From contig NZ_JACVOM010000001.1 in the NCBI RefSeq assembly GCF_018882445.1, forward strand, positions 186,001-250,000: DNA of 64,000 nucleotides. Reading direction: 5' to 3'. The translations under genes were made by a program, and so were the position numbers. Source of the DNA: Polynucleobacter sp. 15G-AUS-farblos. Its GTDB lineage: Bacteria; Pseudomonadota; Gammaproteobacteria; Burkholderiales; Burkholderiaceae. The notes beneath the pieces were generated by a model. That model was not told the origin of the DNA, ran no database searches, and saw only the letters and a list, made by a program, of their open reading frames with translations. Numbering within the stretch: position 1 is the first letter of the stretch; each line of letters starts with the position of its first letter. Positions 7,699 through 17,127 of the stretch are shown piece by piece.

Positions 7699-8676
7699 AT
7701 GCAATCGGCTAGCGCAGCACATCATCATCGACATTACCTCTATGGCATCCTGATGGCTGCTGTTGGCTCAATGCTCTTCTCTGGCAAAGCCGTTCTGATC
7801 AAGCTAGCTTTTGCAGATGGTGCAAATGCGGAAACCCTCATAGCGCTCCGTATGTTGATGGCTTTTCCGATGTTCTGGGGAATCTATTGGTGGTACTCGC
7901 GCAGAAGCCCCATGAGTCCTTTAAGTTGGTCTGATCGCGGCAAGATGATTGGCCTCGGATTTTTAGGCTACTTTCTTTCTAGCTATGTCGATTTCTTGGG
8001 GCTCCAATATATTTCTGTTGGCTTAGAGAGAATCGTTTTGTATCTCACTCCAACAATCGTCTTACTCATATCCTATTTTGTTCTCCAAAAATCCATCTCT
8101 CGCCTGCAGTGGTATGCATTAATTGTTGGCTATCTAGGCGTGATTGTGGTCTTCATTCAGGATGCCAGCTCCTCCGGTATTAGTGCATGGTTGGGTATGT
8201 TCCTCGTGTTCTCTAGCGCCTGCTTTTATGCGGTCTATATGATTGGCGCAGGGGAAATGGTGAAGCGCATTGGAAGTGTGCGCCTGGTTGTTTATGCCAG
8301 CTCATCCTCTACAGTATTTAGTGTGGCGCAGTCTCTTATCTACAACCCCACTTCTTTGCTCGAGCAATTGCCGCAAATTTACTGGCTGAGCTTGCTAAAT
8401 GCCAGCTTATGCACTGTCATTCCTATGCTCATGATCATGATGGCAATCAATCGCATTGGCTCACCCTTGGTTGCGCAAGCAGGAATACTGGGACCCGTAT
8501 CCACCATCTTTATGGGCTATGCATTTTTATCGGAACCCATTACCTGGATGCAAATCAGCGGGATGACTTTGGTAATCGCCGCCATGTGGCTTTTAGTTCG
8601 CAATGACCCATCAAATAAAAAGTCACCTGATCCCAAAAAATCAGATGACTTTGATAGAACTGAACCCCTCAATTAA
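7699..8676 (+). CDS. DMT-superfamily (EamA) transporter
   Basis: A 325-residue inner-membrane protein with about ten hydrophobic helices in two EamA repeats (about 14-150 and 165-300) and a polar, Lys/Asp-rich tail. EamA proteins export or import metabolites; the substrate cannot be read from sequence. The His-rich start (AAHHHRHYLYG) is unusual. It follows nnrD closely. A CCCCTC/GAGGGG palindrome overlaps the stop. Confidence 0.82.
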   Translation: MQSASAAHHHRHYLYGILMAAVGSMLFSGKAVLIKLAFADGANAETLIALRMLMAFPMFWGIYWWYSRRSPMSPLSWSDRGKMIGLGFLGYFLSSYVDFLGLQYISVGLERIVLYLTPTIVLLISYFVLQKSISRLQWYALIVGYLGVIVVFIQDASSSGISAWLGMFLVFSSACFYAVYMIGAGEMVKRIGSVRLVVYASSSSTVFSVAQSLIYNPTSLLEQLPQIYWLSLLNASLCTVIPMLMIMMAINRIGSPLVAQAGILGPVSTIFMGYAFLSEPITWMQISGMTLVIAAMWLLVRNDPSNKKSPDPKKSDDFDRTEPLN

Positions 8677-8682
8677 GAGGGG
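8665..8682. terminator. Possible hairpin at convergent gene ends
   Basis: CCCCTC (8665-8670), loop AATTAA, GAGGGG (8677-8682), between the convergent DMT and Lys-rich protein genes. There is no real T-run, so termination is only possible. Confidence 0.3.
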
Positions 8683-8695
8683 GCTTAGCGAAACC

Positions 8696-8965
8696 TTACT
8701 GTGCAGGAGCTGGAGTTGCTACAGGGGCGGTAGCGGCAGCTTTGGCTTTCTTCTTAGACTTCTTCTTTGCTTTTTTGTCTGCCTTCTTGTCTTTCTTAGT
8801 CTTCTTTACTTTTTTCTCTGATACCGGCTCAGCTGGCACAGGTGCGGCGGCTGGAGCAGCCACCGGAGCTGGAGCTGGATCCGCAGCCATCACTGCTATA
8901 GGTGATAAGGCAATAGCAGCAGATACCAAAGTGATAGTGCTGAGGTGCGCAATTCGAGAAATCAT
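8696..8965 (-). CDS. Exported Lys/Ala/Pro-rich low-complexity protein
   Basis: An 89-residue protein with a clear Sec signal peptide (cleavage predicted after AVMAA, about residue 28). The mature part is an Ala-Pro stretch, then a block of about 30 residues that is mostly lysine (KKVKKTKKDKKADKKAKKK), then another Ala-Pro stretch ending PAQ. It would be a strongly cationic periplasmic or secreted polypeptide without a fold. A role in binding envelope polyanions is only a guess. I recognise no family. The overlapping frame on the other strand is a mirror of the low complexity. Confidence 0.65.
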   Translation of the reverse strand: MISRIAHLSTITLVSAAIALSPIAVMAADPAPAPVAAPAAAPVPAEPVSEKKVKKTKKDKKADKKAKKKSKKKAKAAATAPVATPAPAQ

Positions 8966-9046
8966 AAAATTCTCCAGGAAAGTTGGTTGATAATTTGATC
9001 ATACTCAAAAATTTGTCATAAATACCTCATTTAAAGAAAGTTATTG

Positions 9047-9679
9047 ATGAATGATTTTCCTAGCGATATTTTTACGGAGCCTCAAGGCTATTCAGTTGAT
9101 ACCCTCAGCATGCTTGGTCCTTTCACAGGAATGGCTGGGATATGGGAAGGTATTCGCGGCCTTGATGTCAAACCCAAAGTAGATGGCCCTAAGAAACAAG
9201 CTTATGTTGAACGCATTGAGCTTCAGCCGATAGATCCTCAAACCAATGGCCCTCAATTATTTTATGGCTTGAGATATCACGCCCACATTACTAAGCCTGA
9301 TCAAGTTAAAACCTATCATGATCAAGTGGGCTACTGGCTTTGGGAGCCTGCAACTGGAAACATTATTCACACGCTCACTATTCCACGCGGAATGACGACG
9401 ATGGCTTCGGGCATAGCCACTGCCACTGCCAAGCACTTTGAATTGCATGCGAAAGAAGGTGATCCTAATGCAGGGATCTCTTCCAATCCATTTTTAGAGT
9501 ACGCATTTAAAACTGTTGAATATCATATTGAGGTGATCATCCATGATGATGAGACCTGGTCATATGAACAAGACACCGTGTTGAAAATCAAAGGCCAAGA
9601 TGCCCTGTTTCATCACGTTGATAACAATACCTTGCATAAGATTGGAGAAGCAACACCAAATCCTCTAGCAAGGAAATAA
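9047..9679 (+). CDS. Nitrobindin/THAP4-like haem-binding beta-barrel protein
   Basis: About 210 residues. The early GMAGIWEG motif, followed by alternating strands and the HTLTIPRGM segment, match the FABP-like beta-barrel domain of nitrobindin and the THAP4 C-terminus, which bind haem b and react with NO or peroxynitrite. No signal peptide, so cytosolic. I start at the ATG at 9047 rather than the TTG three bases earlier. It ends in a palindromic terminator shared with the convergent aminotransferase gene. Confidence 0.72.
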   Translation: MNDFPSDIFTEPQGYSVDTLSMLGPFTGMAGIWEGIRGLDVKPKVDGPKKQAYVERIELQPIDPQTNGPQLFYGLRYHAHITKPDQVKTYHDQVGYWLWEPATGNIIHTLTIPRGMTTMASGIATATAKHFELHAKEGDPNAGISSNPFLEYAFKTVEYHIEVIIHDDETWSYEQDTVLKIKGQDALFHHVDNNTLHKIGEATPNPLARK

Positions 9680-9681
9680 AA

Positions 9682-9703
9682 AAGGCCATCATATGATGGC
9701 CTT
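9682..9703. terminator. Bidirectional terminator palindrome
   Basis: AAGGCCATCAT (9682-9692) is directly followed by its reverse complement ATGATGGCCTT (9693-9703), a perfect 22-base palindrome flanked by an A-run on the left, between two convergent genes. Confidence 0.75.
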
Positions 9704-9722
9704 GTCTTAATACTCTGTTGAA

Positions 9723-10871
9723 TTAAGCAGGAAGTGCTTCAGCCTCAGTAATCTTCTCCAAAGCTTTAGCCAGGTGATCAACGGTGCGATCAACGTGTGC
9801 CAATTTCTCCAGGCCAAACAATCCAATACGGAAAGTGCGGAAGTCTGGTCTTTCATCACACTGCAATGGAACACCTGCAGCTGTTTGCATACCCAGGGCA
9901 ATAAACTTTTTACCCGACTGAATATCCGGATCCTTGGTATAGCTCACCACGACACATGGAGCCTGGAAACCTTTTGCAGCAACTGAGTCATAGCCCTTTG
10001 ATACCAAGAGCTCACGAACCTTCGTACCCAATTCAATTTGTTTTTGTTTGAGAGCTGCAAATCCAAGAGATTGGGTTTCTTGCATCACATTACGCAAAAT
10101 CTTCAGAGCATCGGTAGGCATAGTGGTGTGATAAACATGACCACCCTTCTCATAGGCTTCCATAATCTGAAGCCATTTTTTCAAATCCATCGAGAAACTG
10201 CTGCTCTGTGTAGTATCAATAAGCTCACGAGCACGGTCACTCATAGCAATCAACGCACAGCATGGGGAACTACTCCAACCTTTTTGTGGTGCAGTAATCA
10301 ATACATCCACATTGCATGCTTTCATATCAACCCACATTGCACCTGAAGCGATGCAATCTAGTACGAACAAACCATTCACAGAACGAACCGCTTCGCCAAC
10401 CGCCTTGAGATATTCATCTGGCAAAATAATTCCGGCAGAGGTTTCAACGTGCGGAGCGAAGACAACAGCAGGCTTTTCTTTTTTGATAAAAGCCACTACT
10501 TCTTCAATTGGTGCAGGAGCAAATACACCCTGCGTAGTATTTTCTAATTGCTTGCCTTTGATAACAGTAATGTCATTTGTAATGTTGGCCAAATCAAAAA
10601 TCTGGGTCCAGCGATAGCTAAACCAGCCGTTACGCAAAACTAAGCACTTTTGCTGATTTGCAAACTGACGAGCCACGGCTTCCATGCCAAACGTGCCGCT
10701 TCCAGGAACAATCACAGCAGAGCTCGCATTGTATGCATCTTTAAGCACACTGGAGATATCAACCATCACACGCTTAAATTCTTCAGACATGTGATTTAAG
10801 GAGCGGTCGGTATAAACGACTGAGAACTCCAATAAACCATCTGGGTCAACGTTTGGTAGTAAGCCTGGCAT
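9723..10871 (-). CDS. Class V aminotransferase (alanine/serine-glyoxylate type)
   Basis: A 382-residue fold-type I PLP enzyme. The N-terminal PGSGTFGMEA loop binds the cofactor phosphate, VLDCIASGAMW holds the Asp that contacts the pyridine nitrogen, and the Schiff-base lysine is in TAPQKGW. The layout matches alanine-glyoxylate and serine-glyoxylate aminotransferases; 2-aminoethylphosphonate or purine-catabolic aminotransferases are related options, but no phosphonate or ureide genes are nearby. Stand-alone gene. Confidence 0.8.
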   Translation of the reverse strand: MPGLLPNVDPDGLLEFSVVYTDRSLNHMSEEFKRVMVDISSVLKDAYNASSAVIVPGSGTFGMEAVARQFANQQKCLVLRNGWFSYRWTQIFDLANITNDITVIKGKQLENTTQGVFAPAPIEEVVAFIKKEKPAVVFAPHVETSAGIILPDEYLKAVGEAVRSVNGLFVLDCIASGAMWVDMKACNVDVLITAPQKGWSSSPCCALIAMSDRARELIDTTQSSSFSMDLKKWLQIMEAYEKGGHVYHTTMPTDALKILRNVMQETQSLGFAALKQKQIELGTKVRELLVSKGYDSVAAKGFQAPCVVVSYTKDPDIQSGKKFIALGMQTAAGVPLQCDERPDFRTFRIGLFGLEKLAHVDRTVDHLAKALEKITEAEALPA

Positions 10872-11005
10872 AGTAATTTCCTAAGAATTTCTGACGATAA
10901 GTGCTAAATGATACCGATTTAAGGGTATTTATGGGTGATCAGATGCAAAAGTTTGGCACCACCCCTGTCAGAGAGCTTTAATCCTAGGATTGAGGGCCTA
11001 AGGGA

Positions 11006-12154
11006 TTAATCTGCGCCCAGTTGCAGAGAATTTTTTTGCCGCTTTTCTATCGCATTTTTTAATAATGCTGCAGTGCGATATATCCCGTGAGCAAATTTTC
11101 CATAGGGCATAGTTAAAAAGAATCCCATAACAAAGCCCAAGTGAACAGCCAACAAAATCGGCATCCAAGTGGTATCACGATAGGCTAAGAGTGCTAAGCC
11201 AGTTGCACTGATTAATAAGAGCAACAAAATGAATGCTCTATCCATCGGTTTTTGATTGGCATCTCCATGCGCACTATCACGCTTGTAGTTTAAATAGAGC
11301 AAACCAGTAGGACCAATGAGAAGCCCAATGCCGCCAAGAGTACCTAAGATAACAGGCAAGCTGTTGAGAGCATAAGGCGCTGACAGACCTAGGAGATAGT
11401 GATAGAGAGTGGCAACACTTGTTGAGGCAAAGCACAACATGAAACCATAAAATGTGAAATGGTGAAAACGTTTTCTCCACAGAGAGAAAGCATCATCTTC
11501 ATTATTGCAACCCTCACCATGACCACCGCCTAGATATTTAAGGCTTAAGACATCGTGCGTAGCTTCGGCTGCAGCAACTCCAGTAATAGCCCCTGGTGAA
11601 ACCTGACTCCAAAAACGAATTACTCCGACTGCTATTGCCAGAATGGCAAATAGAAACACCGCTCCAAACATCAGCGCTAGTGTGTTATGAGAAAAAATGG
11701 CGTAGAAATTTCCACCATTAGGCGCCAAGAATAAAGTGCCATTAAGTGCAAGAGTCAGCAATAAAAAAGCGATCAAGGAAATTGAGCTGGCCATAGCAAG
11801 CGTAACGCCATTGTTCTTATACAAACTTCCAAAAGCATGCGGCCAGGCAAAATCAATATAGGTTTCTTGGCGCACCTTTGCCATTGCCAAGGGAACGTTT
11901 ACCGCAAAATCATGTGGAGGTGCGTATTGGCAAGCATGCAAGCATGCACCGCAGTTGTGACAAAGGTTTGCTAAGTAATGGACATCAGCAGTATTGAATT
12001 CAATACGACGTGTCATTGCAGGAAAGACTGCACAAAAGCCCTCGCAATAACGGCATGCATTACAGATCTGCATAATGCGAGCCACTTCTTGGTCAGCACG
12101 CCCAGCACCTAAGTTAGAAGCCTCTTGAATCAGAGAGTTAAGCTGTTGCATCAT
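11006..12154 (-). CDS. tcuB: Tricarballylate utilisation 4Fe-4S membrane protein TcuB
   Basis: A 382-residue protein. The N-terminus holds two ferredoxin-type clusters, Cys31/34/37/41 and Cys65/68/71/75, followed by about six membrane helices with histidines that could hold haem. TcuB re-oxidises the flavin of TcuA and passes electrons to the membrane quinone pool. It overlaps the end of tcuA by 17 bases, so the two are translationally coupled. Neither the TcuC permease nor the TcuR regulator lies next to it. The citrate-utilisation protein CitB is the same family. Confidence 0.88.
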   Translation of the reverse strand: MMQQLNSLIQEASNLGAGRADQEVARIMQICNACRYCEGFCAVFPAMTRRIEFNTADVHYLANLCHNCGACLHACQYAPPHDFAVNVPLAMAKVRQETYIDFAWPHAFGSLYKNNGVTLAMASSISLIAFLLLTLALNGTLFLAPNGGNFYAIFSHNTLALMFGAVFLFAILAIAVGVIRFWSQVSPGAITGVAAAEATHDVLSLKYLGGGHGEGCNNEDDAFSLWRKRFHHFTFYGFMLCFASTSVATLYHYLLGLSAPYALNSLPVILGTLGGIGLLIGPTGLLYLNYKRDSAHGDANQKPMDRAFILLLLLISATGLALLAYRDTTWMPILLAVHLGFVMGFFLTMPYGKFAHGIYRTAALLKNAIEKRQKNSLQLGAD

Positions 12155-13547
12155 TTATCTCCGTTTTCAAGCCCACTGCTCTTGCAGCGCTAACACCAGC
12201 AATTCGACCAAAGGCCGTGCCGATAGTCATTCCAATCCCCGCGGTATAACCTTTGCCCAATACATTTCCTGCCATCATTTCCCCAGCAACGAATAAATTT
12301 TGACTGGGCTTGCCGTCGAAAAATACATTGGCATTCTGATCCGTCTTCAAACCTAAGTAAGTAAATGTCACGCCTGGCTTTACTGCATATGCATAGAAAG
12401 GTCCCACATCAATTTTTCTTGCCCAGTGTGTCTTAGGCGGATTGAGACTTTCTGTATGGCAATCATCTAAGGCAGTGTGATCAAAAGTACCATCAACACA
12501 TGCCGCATTAAAGTCCCTAATTGTTTTCACAAAGGTTGCTTGGTCAACTCCAATTTGATCTGCCAACGCTTCCAAGGTATCCGCTTTCTCACCTGGGAAT
12601 ACTGGTGGCATAAAACGTCCAAGCGCTTTGGAATCAATAATGGAATAGGCAATCTGACCAGGCTGTTGCGCCACAAGGCGACCCCAGATGGCATAACGCT
12701 TAGGCCAAAAATCTTCGCCCTCATCATAAAAGCGCTCAGCCTTTTGATTCACCACTACACCCAAGGAAACACAATCAATGCGTGTGCAAATTCCACCGTC
12801 ATATAAAGGAGCACGCGCATCAATGGCTACCATGTGCGCCTGAGTAGGGTCCCCAATCGTATCTGCCCCTGCTTCAATCATGTATTTGAGCAAAACGCCC
12901 ATATTAAATTTAGTACCGCGGATTAAAAAATTATCCGCAGGATACTCACCTGAGTCATTTTTTCCCCAAGCTTCTTTTAACCATTCACGATTAGATTCAA
13001 ATCCACCGGCCGCAAGTACACATGCCTTAGCTTCGATCCGCTCTTTGCCAACATAAGCGGCAATAAACTTGCCATCTTTCAACTCAACAGAATCCACTGG
13101 TGCGTTATAGCGAATCTGAATACCCAGTTTTTCAGCGCTACGATAATAAGCATTGACTAATGCCTTGCCACCGCCCATAAAGAATGCATTAGTACGCGAG
13201 AGATGTAGCGTCCCAGAGAGTGGCGCTTGAAAATGGACTCCATGCTTCATCATCCATGAGCGACAACTTGAGGACGAGCGAATCACCAATCTGGCAAGCG
13301 CTTCGTCAGTAAGACCTCCGGTAACCTTTAGAAGATCCTCCCAGTACTCTTCTTCTGAGTATGTGCCCAACAAAACATCTTGAGGCCCATCATGCATGGC
13401 GCGTAAATTGCGCGTATGGGCAGAATTACCACCCCGCCACTCCTTGGGGGCTGACTCCAATACCAATACGCTAGCGCCGGCCTCTCGGGCCATTAGGGCA
13501 GCACAAAGGGCGGCATTTCCGCCACCAATGACAAGAACATCAACCAT
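12138..13547 (-). CDS. tcuA: FAD-dependent tricarballylate dehydrogenase TcuA
   Basis: About 469 residues of the succinate dehydrogenase/fumarate reductase flavoprotein family. The N-terminal FAD fold is [15 protein letters not shown]; later GGGKALV and the C-terminal [19 protein letters not shown] segment complete the FAD site. TcuA oxidises tricarballylate to cis-aconitate, which enters the citric acid cycle. The adjacent overlapping tcuB supports the assignment; related 3-ketosteroid or fumarate-type dehydrogenases are less likely here. I start at the ATG at 13547; a GTG two codons earlier is also open. Confidence 0.85.
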   Translation of the reverse strand: MVDVLVIGGGNAALCAALMAREAGASVLVLESAPKEWRGGNSAHTRNLRAMHDGPQDVLLGTYSEEEYWEDLLKVTGGLTDEALARLVIRSSSSCRSWMMKHGVHFQAPLSGTLHLSRTNAFFMGGGKALVNAYYRSAEKLGIQIRYNAPVDSVELKDGKFIAAYVGKERIEAKACVLAAGGFESNREWLKEAWGKNDSGEYPADNFLIRGTKFNMGVLLKYMIEAGADTIGDPTQAHMVAIDARAPLYDGGICTRIDCVSLGVVVNQKAERFYDEGEDFWPKRYAIWGRLVAQQPGQIAYSIIDSKALGRFMPPVFPGEKADTLEALADQIGVDQATFVKTIRDFNAACVDGTFDHTALDDCHTESLNPPKTHWARKIDVGPFYAYAVKPGVTFTYLGLKTDQNANVFFDGKPSQNLFVAGEMMAGNVLGKGYTAGIGMTIGTAFGRIAGVSAARAVGLKTEINDATA

Positions 13548-13633
13548 AGACACTGTAAAACTTTATAAATCAAAAGAACTAACTGTACTGTTTTTTTCAG
13601 ATTCTTTCCTGAACCCCGATCAAACAGTCTTTG

Positions 13634-14542
13634 CTAGGTCGAACGATTTTTAGGAGAAGAAACCCAGATACCAGCAACAATTAAAGCAAAAGCTGCCCCA
13701 TGGAATAAGCCTGGAGGCTCCCCAAGAATGGCAGCAGATAATAGTGCGGTAAACAATGGAATGAAGTTAGCAAAAAAGGCGGCTACCGTTGGCCCCGCCC
13801 CGGTAACCCCGAGACCCCAGCAACGATACGCAATCAAGGATGGGCCGATAGCCACAAAAAGAATGAGCGATCCAGTCCAGAGGTTGAGATCTAAATAGGC
13901 ACGCCCAGAAGCTATTTCAATGCCTTCAAATAATCCAGTCCAGAGCAAACCTATAAGGACTTGTGCTATTAGAAAATCGGCCCAGGGCCACTGGCGTTCA
14001 TTGCTAGATCCAGGGCGACTCAACATCCAACTATAGAATGCCCATAAGAAAGTAGCCACCATAATTAAAAGGTCGCCTACAACCATTTGCATTGAAAGCA
14101 ATGCACTAAGGTCACCGCGAGTTAATACCACCGCCACACCCACCAAGGAGACCACCGCTCCAATCATTTGAACCAACTTGGGTTTGACTTGATAAAACAC
14201 GCTGCCAATAAATAGCATCCAAATTGGCATGCTGGCACCAATTAAGGTCACATTAATAGCAGAAGAAGTTTGTAGCGCCAGGTAAAGTAATACGTTGTAA
14301 CTTCCAACGCCAAACAAACCTAGAATTAAGAAACGGGTTTTGTTTTTCCACAATGGACTACCAGTCTTAAAAATGCGCCATCCAAAAGGCAATAGGATCA
14401 ACGCAGCCAAGCCCCAACGTACTGCACTCAAGGTAATTGGAGAAATGCTTCCGACCAATGCGCGACCCGCAATTGCATTTCCGGCCCAAAGAGCCGTGGC
14501 GGTTAGTAAATACAGAGCAGTAGCGAGATTAAGCTGGGGCAT
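13634..14542 (-). CDS. DMT-superfamily (EamA) transporter
   Basis: A 302-residue membrane protein with about ten helices in two EamA repeats. The first helix carries ATALWAGNAIAGRALVGSISP, typical of EamA metabolite exporters. It lies upstream of tcuAB on the same strand with an 86-base gap, so it could provide transport in place of TcuC, but nothing in the sequence proves the link. The substrate is unknown. Confidence 0.8.
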   Translation of the reverse strand: MPQLNLATALYLLTATALWAGNAIAGRALVGSISPITLSAVRWGLAALILLPFGWRIFKTGSPLWKNKTRFLILGLFGVGSYNVLLYLALQTSSAINVTLIGASMPIWMLFIGSVFYQVKPKLVQMIGAVVSLVGVAVVLTRGDLSALLSMQMVVGDLLIMVATFLWAFYSWMLSRPGSSNERQWPWADFLIAQVLIGLLWTGLFEGIEIASGRAYLDLNLWTGSLILFVAIGPSLIAYRCWGLGVTGAGPTVAAFFANFIPLFTALLSAAILGEPPGLFHGAAFALIVAGIWVSSPKNRST

Positions 14543-14674
14543 TCCGGTTTAATGAGGACAATGGTAATTCAGGGGCCCCAAGCATGGGTTGACCCTCTAT
14601 TGTAGAAACAAATCCTCGGTATTGCTAAGATAGAGCATAAATAAGCCAATACTCAATTATCAGAAGGACACCTA

Positions 14675-15820
14675 GTGGCAATCATTACCAATATTGAAGA
14701 CTTACGAGTACTTCATAAAAAGCGCACTCCAAAGATGTTTTACGACTATGCAGACTCAGGATCTTGGACTGAGTCAACCTACCGTGCTAATGAATCTGAT
14801 TTTCAAAAAATTAAGTTTCGGCAACGGGTTGCGGTCGACATGAATAACCGCACCTTGAAAACCACCATGGTTGGGCAAGAAGTGAGCATGCCGGTCGCTT
14901 TGGCACCTACAGGATTGACTGGCATGCAACACGCTGATGGAGAAATTCTGGCAGCACAAGCAGCTGAAGAGTTTGGAGTGCCATTTTGTTTATCCACAAT
15001 GAGCATCTGCTCTATTGAAGATGTTGCAGAGCGCACTACCAAGCCATTCTGGTTCCAACTCTATGTGATGAAAGATCGCGGCTTTATTGAGCGTTTGATA
15101 GAGCGCGCTAAGGCAGCAAATTGTTCTGCACTAGTTCTCACGCTTGACCTGCAAATCTTAGGTCAACGCCACAAGGATTTAAAGAATGGCTTAACCGCAC
15201 CACCAAAATTAACGATTGCTAACATCATGAATATGGCCACTAAGCCACGCTGGTGCTTAGGTATGGCGATGACTCCCCGCAGAACCTTTCGTAATATAGT
15301 AGGTCATGCTACTGGCGTTGGTGATATGTCCTCCCTATCCTCTTGGACAGCGGAGCAATTTGATCCGGGCCTTAGTTGGGCAGATGTAGAGTGGATTAAA
15401 AAACTCTGGGGCGGGAAATTGATTATTAAGGGGATCCTAGATGAAGAGGATGCCCGATCTGCAGCGAATTCTGGTGCTGATGCATTGATTGTTTCTAATC
15501 ATGGCGGTCGTCAACTAGACGGCGCTGTTTCTAGTATCCAAGCACTGCCCGGAATTGTGAATGCTGTTGGCAAAGATATTGAGGTTTGGATGGATGGCGG
15601 TATCCGCTCTGGTCAAGATGTTCTTAAGGCCTGGGCCCTTGGCGCTCGCGGTACCATGATTGGTCGCCCTTTCCTCTATGGCTTAGGCGCTATGGGTGGA
15701 GCCGGAGTCACCAAATGTCTTGAAATTATTCGCAATGAGCTTGATATCACCATGGCCCATGTTGGACATCGCGATATTCAAAATGTCACTACCGATATCT
15801 TGTATCCAGGAACTTTTTAA
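14675..15820 (+). CDS. lldD: FMN-dependent alpha-hydroxyacid dehydrogenase, probably L-lactate dehydrogenase
   Basis: A 381-residue member of the LldD/glycolate oxidase family. Visible features are the N-terminal YDYADSGSW with the substrate tyrosine, LKGI-type LIIKGIL with the flavin-binding lysine, and the catalytic histidine in SNHGGRQLDG, followed by DGGIRSGQDV and the FMN-phosphate loop IGRPFLYG. The likely reaction is oxidation of L-lactate to pyruvate with electrons to quinone; other 2-hydroxyacids are possible. The start codon is GTG, with AGAAGGA six bases upstream. A DUF4239 gene follows directly at the stop. Confidence 0.85.
   Translation: MAIITNIEDLRVLHKKRTPKMFYDYADSGSWTESTYRANESDFQKIKFRQRVAVDMNNRTLKTTMVGQEVSMPVALAPTGLTGMQHADGEILAAQAAEEFGVPFCLSTMSICSIEDVAERTTKPFWFQLYVMKDRGFIERLIERAKAANCSALVLTLDLQILGQRHKDLKNGLTAPPKLTIANIMNMATKPRWCLGMAMTPRRTFRNIVGHATGVGDMSSLSSWTAEQFDPGLSWADVEWIKKLWGGKLIIKGILDEEDARSAANSGADALIVSNHGGRQLDGAVSSIQALPGIVNAVGKDIEVWMDGGIRSGQDVLKAWALGARGTMIGRPFLYGLGAMGGAGVTKCLEIIRNELDITMAHVGHRDIQNVTTDILYPGTF
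15808..15811 (+). promoter_or_regulatory. Ribosome binding site for the proposed ATT start
   Basis: AGGA inside the last lldD codons, nine bases before the ATT at 15821. It supports re-initiation at the lldD stop and has no counterpart before the TTG at 15908. Confidence 0.45.
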
Positions 15821-16621
15821 ATTAAATATTTACTCAATCACCCCATCATTCTTTTTGGGGTCTGCTTTCTTCTATTTTCCGCATCGGTATGGCTCGGTAA
15901 TGCCGTATTGAGTCGTTTTCGGACGAAAGACAGTGAGACCTCACAAGATTTAGGCGTCATTCAGACTGCGACACTAACGCTTTTAGCGCTCATTATTGGT
16001 TTCACTTTTTCTATGGCCATTAATCGTCATGACCAGCGTGAAGTCTTAGAGGAGGCAGAAGCAAATGCCATTGGCACTGAATATTTAAGAGCTGACCTAC
16101 TTCCTGCACCATCAGCAGAAAAAACCAAAACTCTCTTAAAAGAATATATAGATCAACGCATTTTGTTTTATTCCAAGCAACCTGATGATGTTATTGCCAA
16201 AATCCGGCAAAGAACGGATGAATTACAAGACGCACTGTGGAAAGAAGTGCTTCCGCATGCTCGTGCCCAACAAACCCCCATCATGGCTATGGTTGCATCT
16301 GGAATGAATGATGTTCTGAATTCTCAAGGATATGTTCAGGCAGCTTGGTGGAATCGCATCCCAAACACGGCCTGGGCCCTGATGGCTTCGATCGCTATAT
16401 GCGCTAATTTATTGGTTGGCTTTGGCGCACGGAACTTCAAAAAGAATATAGGTTTATTTATGATTTTCCCTCTAGTAACCTCAGTTTCTTTTTTCTTGAT
16501 TGCCGATATCGATAGTCCTAGAGGGGGCGTTATTCGCATCGAACCAAAAAACTTGCTCATCTTAAAAGAATCCTTGGGTACCCCCAAAAGCGACGTAAAT
16601 CTATCTTCCAGCATTAAATAA
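15821..16621 (+). CDS. DUF4239/bestrophin-like membrane protein, apparent ATT start
   Basis: The family body is clear: ATLTLLALIIGFTFSMAINR, then EAEANAIGTEYLRADLLP, and two C-terminal helices. The first available standard start is TTG at 15908, which would drop the first membrane helix. The frame is open back to the lldD stop and encodes KYLLNHPIILFGVCFLLF, exactly the helix expected at the start of this family. The only candidate initiator is ATT at 15821, directly after the lldD TAA, with AGGA nine bases upstream (15808-15811). I therefore annotate 266 residues with an ATT start; a base error or a recent ATG loss are alternatives. Function unknown; bestrophins are anion channels. Confidence 0.7.
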   Translation: MKYLLNHPIILFGVCFLLFSASVWLGNAVLSRFRTKDSETSQDLGVIQTATLTLLALIIGFTFSMAINRHDQREVLEEAEANAIGTEYLRADLLPAPSAEKTKTLLKEYIDQRILFYSKQPDDVIAKIRQRTDELQDALWKEVLPHARAQQTPIMAMVASGMNDVLNSQGYVQAAWWNRIPNTAWALMASIAICANLLVGFGARNFKKNIGLFMIFPLVTSVSFFLIADIDSPRGGVIRIEPKNLLILKESLGTPKSDVNLSSSIK

Positions 16622-16644
16622 GCATCAACCTATAGGCGGTACAT

Positions 16645-16836
16645 ATGAAAAGAGTAGTGGATGTTTTTAAGAATCGTGGCCGCGAATTGGTCTGGACATA
16701 TGTGATCGACCTGCGTAATGATGAGGAATTCCATCCAGGCCAAGCCGATTTTGAGGTCGAAGCTTTAAGGCTATCCCAGTTAGATAAACGAGGCGCTGTA
16801 AGCGAGTTAAGCGCACGGGTCAGACTCAACAATTAA
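16645..16836 (+). CDS. Small hypothetical protein
   Basis: A 63-residue soluble protein rich in charged residues (MKRVVDVFKNRGRELVWTYV...), with no signal peptide or membrane helix. It sits between the DUF4239 gene and a small membrane protein gene, with an AGGCGG-like site upstream of its ATG. I recognise no family. The longer frame on the opposite strand is low quality. Confidence 0.5.
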   Translation: MKRVVDVFKNRGRELVWTYVIDLRNDEEFHPGQADFEVEALRLSQLDKRGAVSELSARVRLNN

Positions 16837-16902
16837 GCATTAATCAATAATGTGCATAAAATAATGTTTTAGGCTAAATCTGTTTTAAAAGGAACATTCG
16901 AG

Positions 16903-17079
16903 ATGAAACCGCTCACCAAAAAAGCCAAGATGGCCGTAGGTTGGACCATACTCATGACTGTGGTTGGTACTGCCATGTTGCATCAATGGCAATTCTTTGC
17001 CATGGGCTGCGCTTCCCTCGCCCTTCTGATCATTGCTAATCAGTACGACTTACTCAAAGATCCAGAAGATAAAAAATAA
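16903..17079 (+). CDS. Small two-helix membrane protein
   Basis: A 58-residue protein starting MKPLTKKAKMAVGWTILMTV and ending LLKDPEDKK. Two hydrophobic segments (about 10-25 and 31-45) are joined by HQWQ, with a basic start and an acidic/basic end, so it should be an inner-membrane hairpin. AAGGAA lies about eight bases upstream, and a terminator begins at its stop codon, which supports a real gene. No family recognised. Confidence 0.6.
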   Translation: MKPLTKKAKMAVGWTILMTVVGTAMLHQWQFFAMGCASLALLIIANQYDLLKDPEDKK

Positions 17080-17105
17080 GGCCCTCGATATTGTCGAAGG
17101 CCTTA
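17077..17105. terminator. Hairpin terminator between convergent genes
   Basis: TAAGGCC (17077-17083) pairs with GGCCTTA (17099-17105), with an inner TCGA/TCGA pairing. It includes the stop codon of the small membrane protein gene and faces the end of the Old Yellow Enzyme gene. Confidence 0.6.
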
Positions 17106-17127
17106 CTGATTTACCTAGGTAAGACGA

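Noticed and set aside
8742..8990. Plus-strand frame with a Phe/Leu-rich hydrophobic start
   Set aside because: It is the antisense of the Lys-rich exported protein; the apparent membrane helix is only the complement of lysine codons.
12477..12806. 109-codon plus-strand frame within tcuA
   Set aside because: Shadow of a well-supported gene; no family-like motifs and no ribosome site.
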